Assembly (NCBI GenBank): GCA_013001805.1
Contig: JABDLW010000185.1
Coordinates: forward strand, 1-5,838
Reading direction: 5' to 3'
Origin: Saprospiraceae bacterium
GTDB lineage: Bacteria > Bacteroidota > Bacteroidia > Chitinophagales > Saprospiraceae
Length of the DNA: 5,838 nt
The notes under the pieces are model-generated. The model did not search any database. It saw only the letters and a list, made by a program, of their open reading frames with translations, and was not told the DNA's origin. The position numbers were made by a program, and so were the translations under genes. Below, piece after piece: positions 1 through 5,426 of this stretch (the stretch's first letter is position 1; each line of letters begins with the position of its first letter).

Positions 1-191
1 GTTCATTCGTCATCGAGACGCTCATTTCAATCGGTCTCGATCTTCGATTCGTCTGCGGACGCTCCACTTCGTTCCGGTCAGCATGGGCTCTCTCGCATTT
101 CCCTCCGGACGCTCCTACATCGGTCAGCACTTTGATTCGTTCATTCGTCATCGAGACGCTCATTTCAATCGGTCTCGATCTTCGATTCGTC
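1..191. repeat. Intergenic cluster of four hairpin-forming repeat units
   Basis: Positions 1-53 and 139-191 are identical (53 bp, 138 bp apart; the first copy may begin left of the window). Each copy contains a perfect 8-bp inverted repeat, ATCGAGAC/GTCTCGAT, at 12-19 with 34-41 and at 150-157 with 172-179, enclosing a 14-nt loop. Between them lie two diverged units. The word GACGCTC occurs at 17, 58, 108 and 155, each followed 13-17 nt later by CGGTC (32, 75, 121, 170), so the whole block reads as four units spaced 41-50 bp. Unit 2 also folds (CGGACG at 56-61 against CGTTCCG at 70-76), so fold potential is kept although sequence drifts. No coding sequence is seen here. The pattern fits a dispersed chromosomal REP-like family. 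It is not a CRISPR array because spacing and repeat sequence are too irregular. Confidence 0.8.
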
Positions 192-220
192 ATTCCGAAT
201 ATTCGTCACTCGTCATTCCC
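185..220. repeat. Degenerate attcgtc short-word repeat at the lipoprotein 3' end
   Basis: The word attcgtca/c recurs at 185-192 and 201-209, and tcgtcattcc at 210-219, giving a loose tandem with a step of about 9-16 nt. It runs directly into the stop codon of the leftward lipoprotein gene at 220-222. Such low-complexity words are familiar from spacers in some Bacteroidota genomes, but I cannot confirm copy number elsewhere. There is no T-run after a strong stem here, so I do not call a terminator. Confidence 0.5.
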
Positions 221-675
221 TAAAGTCTCCTGAGCTTAAAATTATATCTGCCAAACCGGTCGCTACCCTCAAGATTTAACTTGTTTCGATTCAACCGGTC
301 AATACTGCCAAAAACATAAAAATCTTCCCGGTGAAGAAAATCATAGAAAACAGCATCGACGAAGAATTCAAGGTCAGAATTACTACCGTCGAACACATCA
401 TCTTCGTCAACAATTAATGACCATTCTCCATCGAATACGCTCCTAAGCGAATAATCATCATAAATTGCCGAATAATCGGGAAAAAATTCGATTACGTCAT
501 TGGCATAATCAGAAGTGATGTTATCCCGGAAGAGAGCTCCGTCTTTTTTATAAGTTACTTTTTCAAATTCCCATGCTCCAATTAATTTATCCTCTTTCCT
601 CCTGATTATTCCTTCCTTTGAACAGGCACCCAGAGTCACAGCAATTATCGTGAACAGTAGTAAAGATTTTTTCAT
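220..675 (-). CDS. Small lipocalin-like lipoprotein, function unknown
   Basis: This 151-residue protein starts with a lipoprotein signal peptide: positive n-region MKK, hydrophobic stretch of about residues 4-14, and lipobox L15-G16-A17-C18, so Cys18 is the predicted lipidated residue. The mature part opens with LIGAW (31-35), the G-x-W turn typical of small bacterial lipocalin-like domains, and continues as alternating short beta-strand-like segments with many Asp and Glu residues, ending in the basic tail LRRL. Size and layout match the lipocalin-like lipoproteins abundant in Bacteroidota, for which no ligand is generally known. The ATG at 675-673 is chosen because the signal peptide begins exactly there; the upstream bases carry no clear Shine-Dalgarno site, as is common in that phylum. 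It is transcribed away from the M20 peptidase, from a shared divergent region. Coding status is secure; the fold assignment is inferred. Confidence 0.85.
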   Translation of the reverse strand: MKKSLLLFTIIAVTLGACSKEGIIRRKEDKLIGAWEFEKVTYKKDGALFRDNITSDYANDVIEFFPDYSAIYDDYSLRSVFDGEWSLIVDEDDVFDGSNSDLEFFVDAVFYDFLHREDFYVFGSIDRLNRNKLNLEGSDRFGRYNFKLRRL

Positions 676-734
676 GTCAGTTTCTTATTGATTTAAACTA
701 GGTTACTTCTATTTACTCGTGACTGAGACTGAGG

Positions 735-866
735 ATGAGAGATTTTAAATTCAAAATGGAGTCTGCATTGGAAATGCAGATCCTGGCCAAAAAGGCTGAA
801 GAAAATTTAAAGATCCATCCAGCCCGCACCTTTCGCGAACGTTCAGGCCATGCAAGGAGTAATTAG
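735..866 (+). CDS. Possible small protein of 43 residues, unknown
   Basis: An uninterrupted frame of 43 codons runs from ATG at 735 to TAG at 864-866 (an internal ATG lies at 756). The predicted peptide is basic and helix-prone: it begins MRDFKFKMESALEMQ, has a charged helical middle (LAKKAEEN), and ends in an Arg-rich tail (RTFRERSGHARSN). I do not recognise it. The codon choice looks protein-like and the charged composition is not random-looking, but the first codons fall in a short-word repeat, codons 10-15 lie in a strong hairpin, and there is no spaced ribosome binding site. It may be a real small gene, a leader peptide ahead of the M20 gene (162 nt upstream), or a remnant of a decayed gene. 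Confidence 0.3.
   Translation: MRDFKFKMESALEMQILAKKAEENLKIHPARTFRERSGHARSN
758..783. promoter_or_regulatory. Strong hairpin in the divergent region
   Basis: TCTGCATT (762-769) and AATGCAGA (773-780) are perfect reverse complements around a GGA loop. Bulging out G761 lets GGA (758-760) pair with TCC (781-783), giving about 11 bp of stem with one bulge. Read leftward, the stem is followed by a T-rich stretch (ATTTTGAATTT), which resembles a weak intrinsic terminator on the minus strand. Read rightward there is no T-run. It could stop transcription entering the lipoprotein gene, act in an untranslated leader, or be a protein-binding dyad. Confidence 0.45.
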
Positions 867-943
867 AAGTACCCACTAATTAGACGATAATTTAAGGAGC
901 GAGTTGCAGGTTTTTGTTAGGCAGACTTCTATTTAAATGATAA

Positions 944-972
944 TTAACGGCTCAGTTAACGGCATGTTAAAC
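944..972. promoter_or_regulatory. Helically phased TTAACGGC repeat, candidate operator
   Basis: TTAACGGC occurs exactly at 944-951 and 956-963, and a third partial copy (TTAAAC) begins at 967. The steps are 12 and 11 bp, close to one turn of DNA, so all copies face roughly the same side of the helix. The block lies 56-84 bp upstream of the preferred M20 start, a usual position for an activator or repressor site. No cognate regulator gene is in the window. The role is inferred from position and phasing only. Confidence 0.4.
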
Positions 973-1027
973 TTCAGATCATTCGATCGTGTAATCATTT
1001 CTTAAATTGGGACAAAATCATTTTTGC

Positions 1028-2560
1028 ATGCTTAGAAGATATTTAAGTTATGGATTAGTCTTTGGTCTGGCGGTCATTTGTTTTGGTTCCATGGCAGCAC
1101 AGATTCAACGGGAAATTATCCTGGAGAAAGCCAACGCATCTCTACGGAGCAGTATCGAAACCTTCAAAGAATTTCTCTCCCTGCCCAACGATGCCCATAT
1201 ACCAGAGGATCTTGATCCCAATATCGAATGGTTAATCACAGCATTTGAGGCCATCGACTTTACAACAAGGAGACTGCCTACGGAAGGCATTGATCTTTTG
1301 CTTGCCGAAAGGAGCTTTCCCGATGCGGAAAAAACCGTGCTTATCTATCTGCAGATCGATGGGCAACCGGTTGATCCCACCAAATGGCAACAGAATAGTC
1401 CGTACGAACCGCAATTGAAGAGGAAGGAAAATGGTTCATGGGTTAATGTGCCATGGGAGCGACTTGACCAACAACCACTTGATCCGGAGCTACGCATCTT
1501 TGCCCGGTCAGCATCCGATGCAAAGGGTCCGGTTGTTGCTTTTCTGACGGCATTACAAATTGCCAGCAGTGAGCAGTGGCAGCCAAATTTTAATCTGAAA
1601 ATAATTATGGATTGTGAGGAAGAGCTGGGATCGCCAAATTTGCCCGCAGCTGTGGAAATGTTTCGGGACCAACTCGCTGCTGATATGTTAATCATTCTCG
1701 ATGGCCCCCGGCATATTTCTAATCTTCCGACATTGACTTTTGGTGCTCGTGGCATTGCCACCATGCGGCTCACCACCTATGGACCCCGTGTGCCCCAACA
1801 TAGTGGACATTATGGCAACTATGCACCTAATCCTGCTCTGCGTTTATCACAACTCCTGGCATCGATGAAAGACGACGATGGGAGGGTGATAATCCCTGGG
1901 TTTTACCAGGGAATAAACCTGGACTCTGCCACCTTAAAAATCCTTGCTCAGGTGCCCGATAGAGAAGAAGTGATATTAAGGGATTTGGGTATCGCCAAAC
2001 CGGATGGAGTAGCTCCATCTTATCAAGAAGCAATCCAATATCCTTCACTTAATATCCGTGGAATGTCTTCTGCCTGGGTCGGGACCAAAGTACGAACGAT
2101 CATACCAGAGGCAGCGGTCGCTAATTTAGATATTCGCACCGTCAAAGAGACAGATCCTCAGCGTCTGGTGGATCTCGTAATCGATCACATCACCAGACAA
2201 GGGTATCATATTTGTGATGGAGAACCCACCGAAGAAGAAAGGCAAAACCATGCAAAACTTTTATCACTGCACTATGAGATTTCCTATGGAGCTTTTCGAA
2301 CCGGGTTTAATGAATCAGTGTCACTTTGGTTGGACCGTGCCCTCACTAGAGTATTCAATGTGACACCAATAAAAATCAGAACATCAGGGGGTTCAATTCC
2401 CATCGCTCCTTTTGTGCAAACACTCGATATTCCTGCGGTTACAGTGCCCATTGTAAACAGAGATAATAATCAGCATAGTCCAAATGAGAATATTCGTCTC
2501 GGAAATTATCTGGAAGGTATTTGTACTTACCTGGCATTTCTGACAGAACCTGTCAATTAA
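1028..2560 (+). CDS. Secreted M20-family zinc metallopeptidase
   Basis: A 510-residue M20/M25/M40-type hydrolase, expected to remove amino acids from peptides or dipeptides using two zinc ions. The ATG at 1028 is preferred over a TTG at 1007 because it starts a clean signal peptide (LRRYLS, then a hydrophobic core to about residue 20, with cleavage near SMA-AQ), so the enzyme should be periplasmic or secreted. Motifs, numbered from this Met: LQIDGQPVDP (108-117) at the usual GHxD site, SDAKGP (163-168, bridging Asp164), EEELGS (197-202, catalytic Glu198 and ligand Glu199), LDGPRH (224-229, ligand Asp225), QHSGHYGN (257-264, His258 in the lid/dimerisation domain), and NNQHSPNENIRL (480-491, ligand His483). 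The odd point is Gln109, where the family normally has the first zinc-ligand His. All other ligands are present. The nitrilase follows 73 bp downstream, and the two may be co-transcribed. Family assignment is firm; the substrate is unknown. Confidence 0.93.
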   Translation: MLRRYLSYGLVFGLAVICFGSMAAQIQREIILEKANASLRSSIETFKEFLSLPNDAHIPEDLDPNIEWLITAFEAIDFTTRRLPTEGIDLLLAERSFPDAEKTVLIYLQIDGQPVDPTKWQQNSPYEPQLKRKENGSWVNVPWERLDQQPLDPELRIFARSASDAKGPVVAFLTALQIASSEQWQPNFNLKIIMDCEEELGSPNLPAAVEMFRDQLAADMLIILDGPRHISNLPTLTFGARGIATMRLTTYGPRVPQHSGHYGNYAPNPALRLSQLLASMKDDDGRVIIPGFYQGINLDSATLKILAQVPDREEVILRDLGIAKPDGVAPSYQEAIQYPSLNIRGMSSAWVGTKVRTIIPEAAVANLDIRTVKETDPQRLVDLVIDHITRQGYHICDGEPTEEERQNHAKLLSLHYEISYGAFRTGFNESVSLWLDRALTRVFNVTPIKIRTSGGSIPIAPFVQTLDIPAVTVPIVNRDNNQHSPNENIRLGNYLEGICTYLAFLTEPVN

Positions 2561-2633
2561 TTTTTCAGTATAATTTTTCAAAGGAATCGATATTGAATCT
2601 TTTTTAAGTGGAAAAATAGTAGGTTTAAGAAGT

Positions 2634-3584
2634 ATGACACAAATTTCCAAAGATCTTCTCTCTCCGGCCGGGGAAAATCAATCTTCTGTGCGAGTGGCTG
2701 TTGTACAAATGACTCCTGCATTTATGGATAATAATGCCACGCTGCATAGCATGGAGGTAGTCTTAACCAAATTAAAAGACCAGGGATGCCAACTGGCTTT
2801 GTTTCCGGAATCGCTTCTACCCGGTTATCCCCGTGGATTTACATTTGGTACCACCGTGGGTAACCGAACCAGCGGGGGCAGAGATTTATGGCATCGTTTT
2901 CACCAGGTTAGCATTAAGGAAGGTGATCACGTTTGCGCTGCACTGGCCGATCTTGCCCGGCGATTTGGACTTTATTTGATAATCGGCGTCACCGAAAAGG
3001 ATTCAATCAATAGCAGCCTTTATTGCAGCATGTTCTATTTCAATCCGGAAGGGCTGTTGGTGGGTAAGCATCGAAAAATTAAGCCGACGGCAGCAGAAAG
3101 ATTGATTTGGGCAGAGGGGGATGGGACCTCAATTAGGTCGATTACGACACCCATAGGACGATTGGGAGGACTAATTTGTTGGGAAAATTATATGCCACAG
3201 GCGCGGGTTCGTTTGTATCAGAGTGGGTTGGATATCTATTTGGCACCAACTGCCGATGCACGTCCTTCCTGGTTGTCTTCCATGCAACATATCGCCTGTG
3301 AAAGCCGCAGTTATGTCCTAAGTTCCAATCAATTTTTTCAGAAAGATGATTATAGTGAAGAGTTTCAGCGGCTCCTGGAGGATAAGTCAACGGCTACATT
3401 ATGCCGCGGTGGGAGCTGCATTGTTTCACCTTATGGTGAGTTATTGGCAGGTCCCATCTACGATCGTGAAGGTTATTCACTTGCAGAAATCGATCTTGGT
3501 GAAGTTGTAAAAAGCCGCATGGATTTTGATCCGATAGGGCATTACACCAGGAATGACCTATTTCCGGTAAGTAATAACCAATAA
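2634..3584 (+). CDS. Nitrilase (nitrile aminohydrolase)
   Basis: A 316-residue cytoplasmic enzyme of the nitrilase branch of the carbon-nitrogen hydrolase superfamily, expected to convert a nitrile plus water to a carboxylic acid and ammonia. The catalytic triad is complete: Glu59 (LFPES), Lys148 (GKHRKIKPT) and the nucleophile Cys182 (GGLICWENYMP). Glu155 in PTAAERL is the likely fourth conserved acidic residue. CWEN followed by YMP, then APTADARPSW (204-213) and GHYTRNDLF (302-310), are signatures of true nitrilases and not of amidases or N-carbamoylases. The first beta-strand VRVAVVQMTP (19-28) follows a short polar leader. Length is slightly below the 330-370 residues of many nitrilases because the C-terminal tail is short. 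These enzymes usually form helical oligomers. The ATG at 2634 has only a weak AGAAG upstream. It lies 73 bp after the M20 gene on the same strand. Whether it prefers aliphatic, aromatic or arylaceto substrates cannot be read from sequence. Confidence 0.95.
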   Translation: MTQISKDLLSPAGENQSSVRVAVVQMTPAFMDNNATLHSMEVVLTKLKDQGCQLALFPESLLPGYPRGFTFGTTVGNRTSGGRDLWHRFHQVSIKEGDHVCAALADLARRFGLYLIIGVTEKDSINSSLYCSMFYFNPEGLLVGKHRKIKPTAAERLIWAEGDGTSIRSITTPIGRLGGLICWENYMPQARVRLYQSGLDIYLAPTADARPSWLSSMQHIACESRSYVLSSNQFFQKDDYSEEFQRLLEDKSTATLCRGGSCIVSPYGELLAGPIYDREGYSLAEIDLGEVVKSRMDFDPIGHYTRNDLFPVSNNQ

Positions 3585-3594
3585 GTGATAAATA

Positions 3595-3619
3595 TCATTT
3601 GTCCGTGAGCAACAAATGA
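3595..3619 (+). terminator. Hairpin after the nitrilase gene, possible weak terminator
   Basis: TCATTTGT (3595-3602) and ACAAATGA (3612-3619) form a perfect 8-bp stem with a 9-nt loop, 10 nt after the nitrilase stop codon. The following bases (ctatcttt) contain only a short, interrupted T-run, and the stem is AT-rich, so intrinsic termination would be weak. Its place just past the stop supports a role in ending the M20-nitrilase transcript or protecting its 3' end. Confidence 0.35.
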
Positions 3620-3805
3620 CTATCTTTAATGTATTATCGGTCCAACAGTGCTCATTGGGCATTTCCGGGATCTGTCGATGAGCAATGGAACTCCCCGAAT
3701 TATAAAGAATTTGCCAGGGTTGATTTTTAACGTATCTTGGCGCGCTTATGTAACTCGAAAATTCTCATATCTACGAGATTTCCCAATCAGTTTTAAATAT
3801 AATAA

Positions 3806-4780
3806 ATGGATTTTTCTCTTCTTCAGACTATCGGAGGTGCCTGTTTTGTGACCTTGATAATCGTAGAAATTATTTTTAGTCTGCGATACGATCGCGAACT
3901 TTACGAGTGGAAAGATCTTGCTGCAAGCAGTTCTCTGGGTATTGGATCGGCGCTCATCGCCATCTTTACCAAAGCGGTCACTCTGGGTTTTTTCTTCCTG
4001 GTTTACAATTTCTTTAATCCGGAGGTAAATGGTGTACATACCAATATTTTGGGTTACGCTGCTTTCGGTTGGGGTATCGGGACCTGGCTTATCTGTCAAA
4101 TACTGGATGATTTTTCCTACTATTGGTTCCACCGTGCCAATCATGAAATTCGTTTCTTTTGGGCAGCACACATCGTGCATCATTCATCCGACAATTTTAA
4201 TCTCGGAACGGGAGTCAGGAATGGATGGGTCACCCTTTTTTATAAACCACTCTTTTACATGTGGTTACCTGCCATCGGCTTTCATCCCATTATGGTAATG
4301 ACCTGTCTGGTTATTGAGTCATTCTGGCAATTTCAATTGCATACGAAGTTTATGCCCCGGCTCGGTTGGATGGAGAAATTCCTCAATGGGCATAAACATC
4401 ACCATGTTCATCATTCCTCCAATCTCGAATATCTGGATAAGAATCACGGGGGATATCTAAATCTATTTGACAAACTTTTTGGTACGTTCAAAGATCTCGA
4501 TGAATCACACGAAATACAATTCGGGGTTCTTCACCCCCCCAATTCATACAATCCGATTGATATACTTACCCATGAATACAGGGACATTTGGCGAGATGTA
4601 AAAGCAGCACCAACCTTGAAAGCAAAATTCATGTACATTTTTGGCCCTCCCGGTTGGAGTCATGATGGGTCACGTAAGACTGTACGTGAGATCCAGAAAG
4701 AGATGGAGAAAAAGAATATCCGGTCTCAATATGAGATGACAGAAGAGGTATACGCTCACGAAGCAGAGGTAGTCGGATAG
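3806..4780 (+). CDS. Fatty acid hydroxylase / sterol desaturase-family membrane di-iron oxygenase
   Basis: A 324-residue integral membrane protein of the fatty acid hydroxylase superfamily (PF04116 type), which uses a histidine-bound di-iron centre and O2 to hydroxylate, desaturate or cleave a lipid. Histidine boxes are complete: HRANH (109-113), HIVHH (122-126), His179 (FQLHT) and HHVHH (199-203), followed by KNHGGYLNLFDKLFGTF (212-228), the usual end of the catalytic core. Hydrophobic segments lie at about 4-26, 44-70, 80-102 and 144-176. The tail GPPGWSHDGSRKT (280-292) and a charged C-terminal helix are typical of the bacterial alkylglycerol-monooxygenase-like subgroup. The start is well bounded: an in-frame TAA (3803-3805) directly precedes the ATG. 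No Shine-Dalgarno site is seen. A 221-bp gap and a hairpin separate it from the nitrilase, so it probably has its own promoter. The lipid substrate (ether lipid, sterol-like, carotenoid or fatty acyl) cannot be told. Confidence 0.93.
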   Translation: MDFSLLQTIGGACFVTLIIVEIIFSLRYDRELYEWKDLAASSSLGIGSALIAIFTKAVTLGFFFLVYNFFNPEVNGVHTNILGYAAFGWGIGTWLICQILDDFSYYWFHRANHEIRFFWAAHIVHHSSDNFNLGTGVRNGWVTLFYKPLFYMWLPAIGFHPIMVMTCLVIESFWQFQLHTKFMPRLGWMEKFLNGHKHHHVHHSSNLEYLDKNHGGYLNLFDKLFGTFKDLDESHEIQFGVLHPPNSYNPIDILTHEYRDIWRDVKAAPTLKAKFMYIFGPPGWSHDGSRKTVREIQKEMEKKNIRSQYEMTEEVYAHEAEVVG

Positions 4781-4902
4781 CAGCTGACTGGGGAAATATT
4801 CCGGATTGGCAGTTCATCCTGCTAGCTAAATCAGCATTAATCAGGTGACCAGGTAATTGGGGTTTTAACCAACGAGAGTGTTTCGGGAAAATCCGACAGT
4901 AG

Positions 4903-4922
4903 CCGCGAATTTATATTCGCGG
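4903..4922. repeat. GC-rich REP-like hairpin
   Basis: CCGCGAAT (4903-4910) and ATTCGCGG (4915-4922) form a perfect 8-bp stem with a TTAT loop, about 120 bp past the hydroxylase stop codon. There is no T-run on the plus strand, and none follows the stem on the minus strand, so it is not a standard intrinsic terminator. Stem size, tight loop and intergenic position resemble REP elements, which in other genomes are moved by RAYT transposases. No such transposase is in this window. It may also protect the 3' end of the hydroxylase mRNA. Confidence 0.5.
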
Positions 4923-4944
4923 GCGAGTCAAAAATATTAGCTAA

Positions 4945-4996
4945 TTGGAAGTCCAGAGTCGGGAGTGTGAAGTCAGGCGTTGGAAGTTGGAATCGG
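4945..4996. repeat. Degenerate gaagtc/ggaagt short-word repeat
   Basis: The exact word ttggaagt occurs at 4945-4952 and 4980-4987, with related words between and after (gagtcggga, gaagtcagg, ttggaatcgg), giving a loose purine-rich tandem with steps of roughly 8-10 nt. It carries no open frame of note and lies between the REP-like hairpin and the right-hand A/B words. Similar spacer repeats are known to me from Bacteroidota, which is one basis for the phylum guess. Confidence 0.5.
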
Positions 4997-5079
4997 TAAT
5001 TAGGTAATCAGGTGACAAATCAGCATTTAGAGAAATTTCTACAAAAGTCGTAATTTGAGGTGTCATTAAAGTGCAGCTT

Positions 5080-5349
5080 ATGTGCCGGAATATCAGAACA
5101 CTTCACAATTATGATCCACCTGCGACTAAGGAGGAGATCTATGCCTCCGCTTTGCAGTTTGTCAGGAAAATCAGCGGATCAACGAAGCCATCCAAGGCCA
5201 ATGAGGAATTATTTTACCAATCTGTCACTGATGTTTGCGGCATCGTCGAACACCTGCTGGATGGTCTTGAAACAACTGCTCAACCCCGTAACCGGGAAGT
5301 AGAAAAGGCAAAGGCCCGGGAACGGAATCTCAAACGCTTTGGCGTATAG
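5080..5349 (+). CDS. DUF2277 family protein, function unknown
   Basis: An 89-residue soluble protein that I recognise as DUF2277 from its opening MCRNIRTLHNYDPPAT, the middle LQFVRKISGSTKPSKANE, and the end QPRNREVEKAKARERNLKRFG. It has no signal peptide or membrane segment and reads as mostly helical, with a conserved Cys2. The family is small, widespread and has no known activity. The ATG at 5080 is preferred because family members begin at MCRN. A GTG at 5071 would add three residues and is better spaced (10 nt) from a GAGG at 5057-5060, so the start remains open. The upstream spacer is repeat-rich, and the gene appears to be transcribed alone. It converges with the DUF1501 gene across 77 bp. 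Confidence 0.88.
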   Translation: MCRNIRTLHNYDPPATKEEIYASALQFVRKISGSTKPSKANEELFYQSVTDVCGIVEHLLDGLETTAQPRNREVEKAKARERNLKRFGV

Positions 5350-5426
5350 TGCATCCTGCACAATAGCAGTGTGGACGACCTGTTCAGTTAATGCGGTATA
5401 ATCCAGGATAGGGACTCAATAAACAA

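Larger units (their letters stand above)
676..1027. other. Divergent intergenic region with promoter candidates
   Basis: These 352 bases separate the leftward lipoprotein and the rightward M20 peptidase and must hold both promoters. Visible content: a gactgag/gatgaga short-word repeat (about 711-741), a strong hairpin (758-783), a possible 43-codon ORF (735-866), a direct repeat of taattag (860-866 and 877-883, the second copy inside the 8-bp palindrome ctaattag at 876-883), and a phased TTAACGGC repeat (944-972). I could not find a good match to the Bacteroidota -33/-7 promoter (TTG and TAnnTTTG at proper spacing). The sequence taaattgg at 1003-1010 fits the -7 element with one mismatch but lacks a partner. 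Confidence 0.6.
4828..5027. repeat. Permuted pair of 11-bp words
   Basis: Word A, aaatcagcatt, is at 4828-4838 and 5017-5027. Word B, aatcaggtgac, is at 4839-4849 and 5006-5016. In the left copy the order is A-B, in the right copy B-A, and in both they abut exactly. Related ggtaatt words lie beside both (4852-4858 and 4995-5001). This is what two windows cut from one degenerate A-B-A-B tandem would look like. Together they flank the hairpin at 4903-4922. No coding sequence is seen in the 4781-5079 spacer. Confidence 0.65.

Noticed and set aside
1..191. CRISPR array
   Set aside because: There are only two exact copies, spaced 138 bp apart, with the intervening units themselves related to the repeat; no cas genes are nearby.
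1007..1027. TTG start adding seven residues to the M20 protein
   Set aside because: There is no ribosome binding site before it, and the added residues would spoil the n-region of the signal peptide that begins neatly at ATG 1028.
1345..1776. 143-codon open frame on the minus strand inside the M20 gene
   Set aside because: It lies wholly opposite a well-supported M20 coding region, has no recognisable domain and a biased Ser/Arg/Cys-rich composition typical of antisense shadows.
3801..3805. tataat-like bases just before the hydroxylase ATG as a promoter
   Set aside because: An AT-rich match directly against the start codon would leave no leader, no paired upstream element is seen, and the phylum uses a different -7 consensus.
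3648..3851. 67-codon plus-strand frame between nitrilase and hydroxylase
   Set aside because: It overruns the hydroxylase start in another frame, has no ribosome binding site, and its end is just the hydroxylase N-terminal DNA read out of frame.
3746..4183. 145-codon open frame on the minus strand over the hydroxylase start
   Set aside because: It overlaps conserved hydroxylase sequence including the first histidine box, and its product has no family features.
5060..5302. 80-codon plus-strand frame overlapping DUF2277
   Set aside because: It is an out-of-frame reading of the DUF2277 gene, which has clear family motifs in its own frame.
5349..5361. gtgca/tgcac small hairpin after DUF2277 as terminator
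   Set aside because: The stem is only 5 bp with a 3-nt loop and no T-run follows, so it is within chance expectation.
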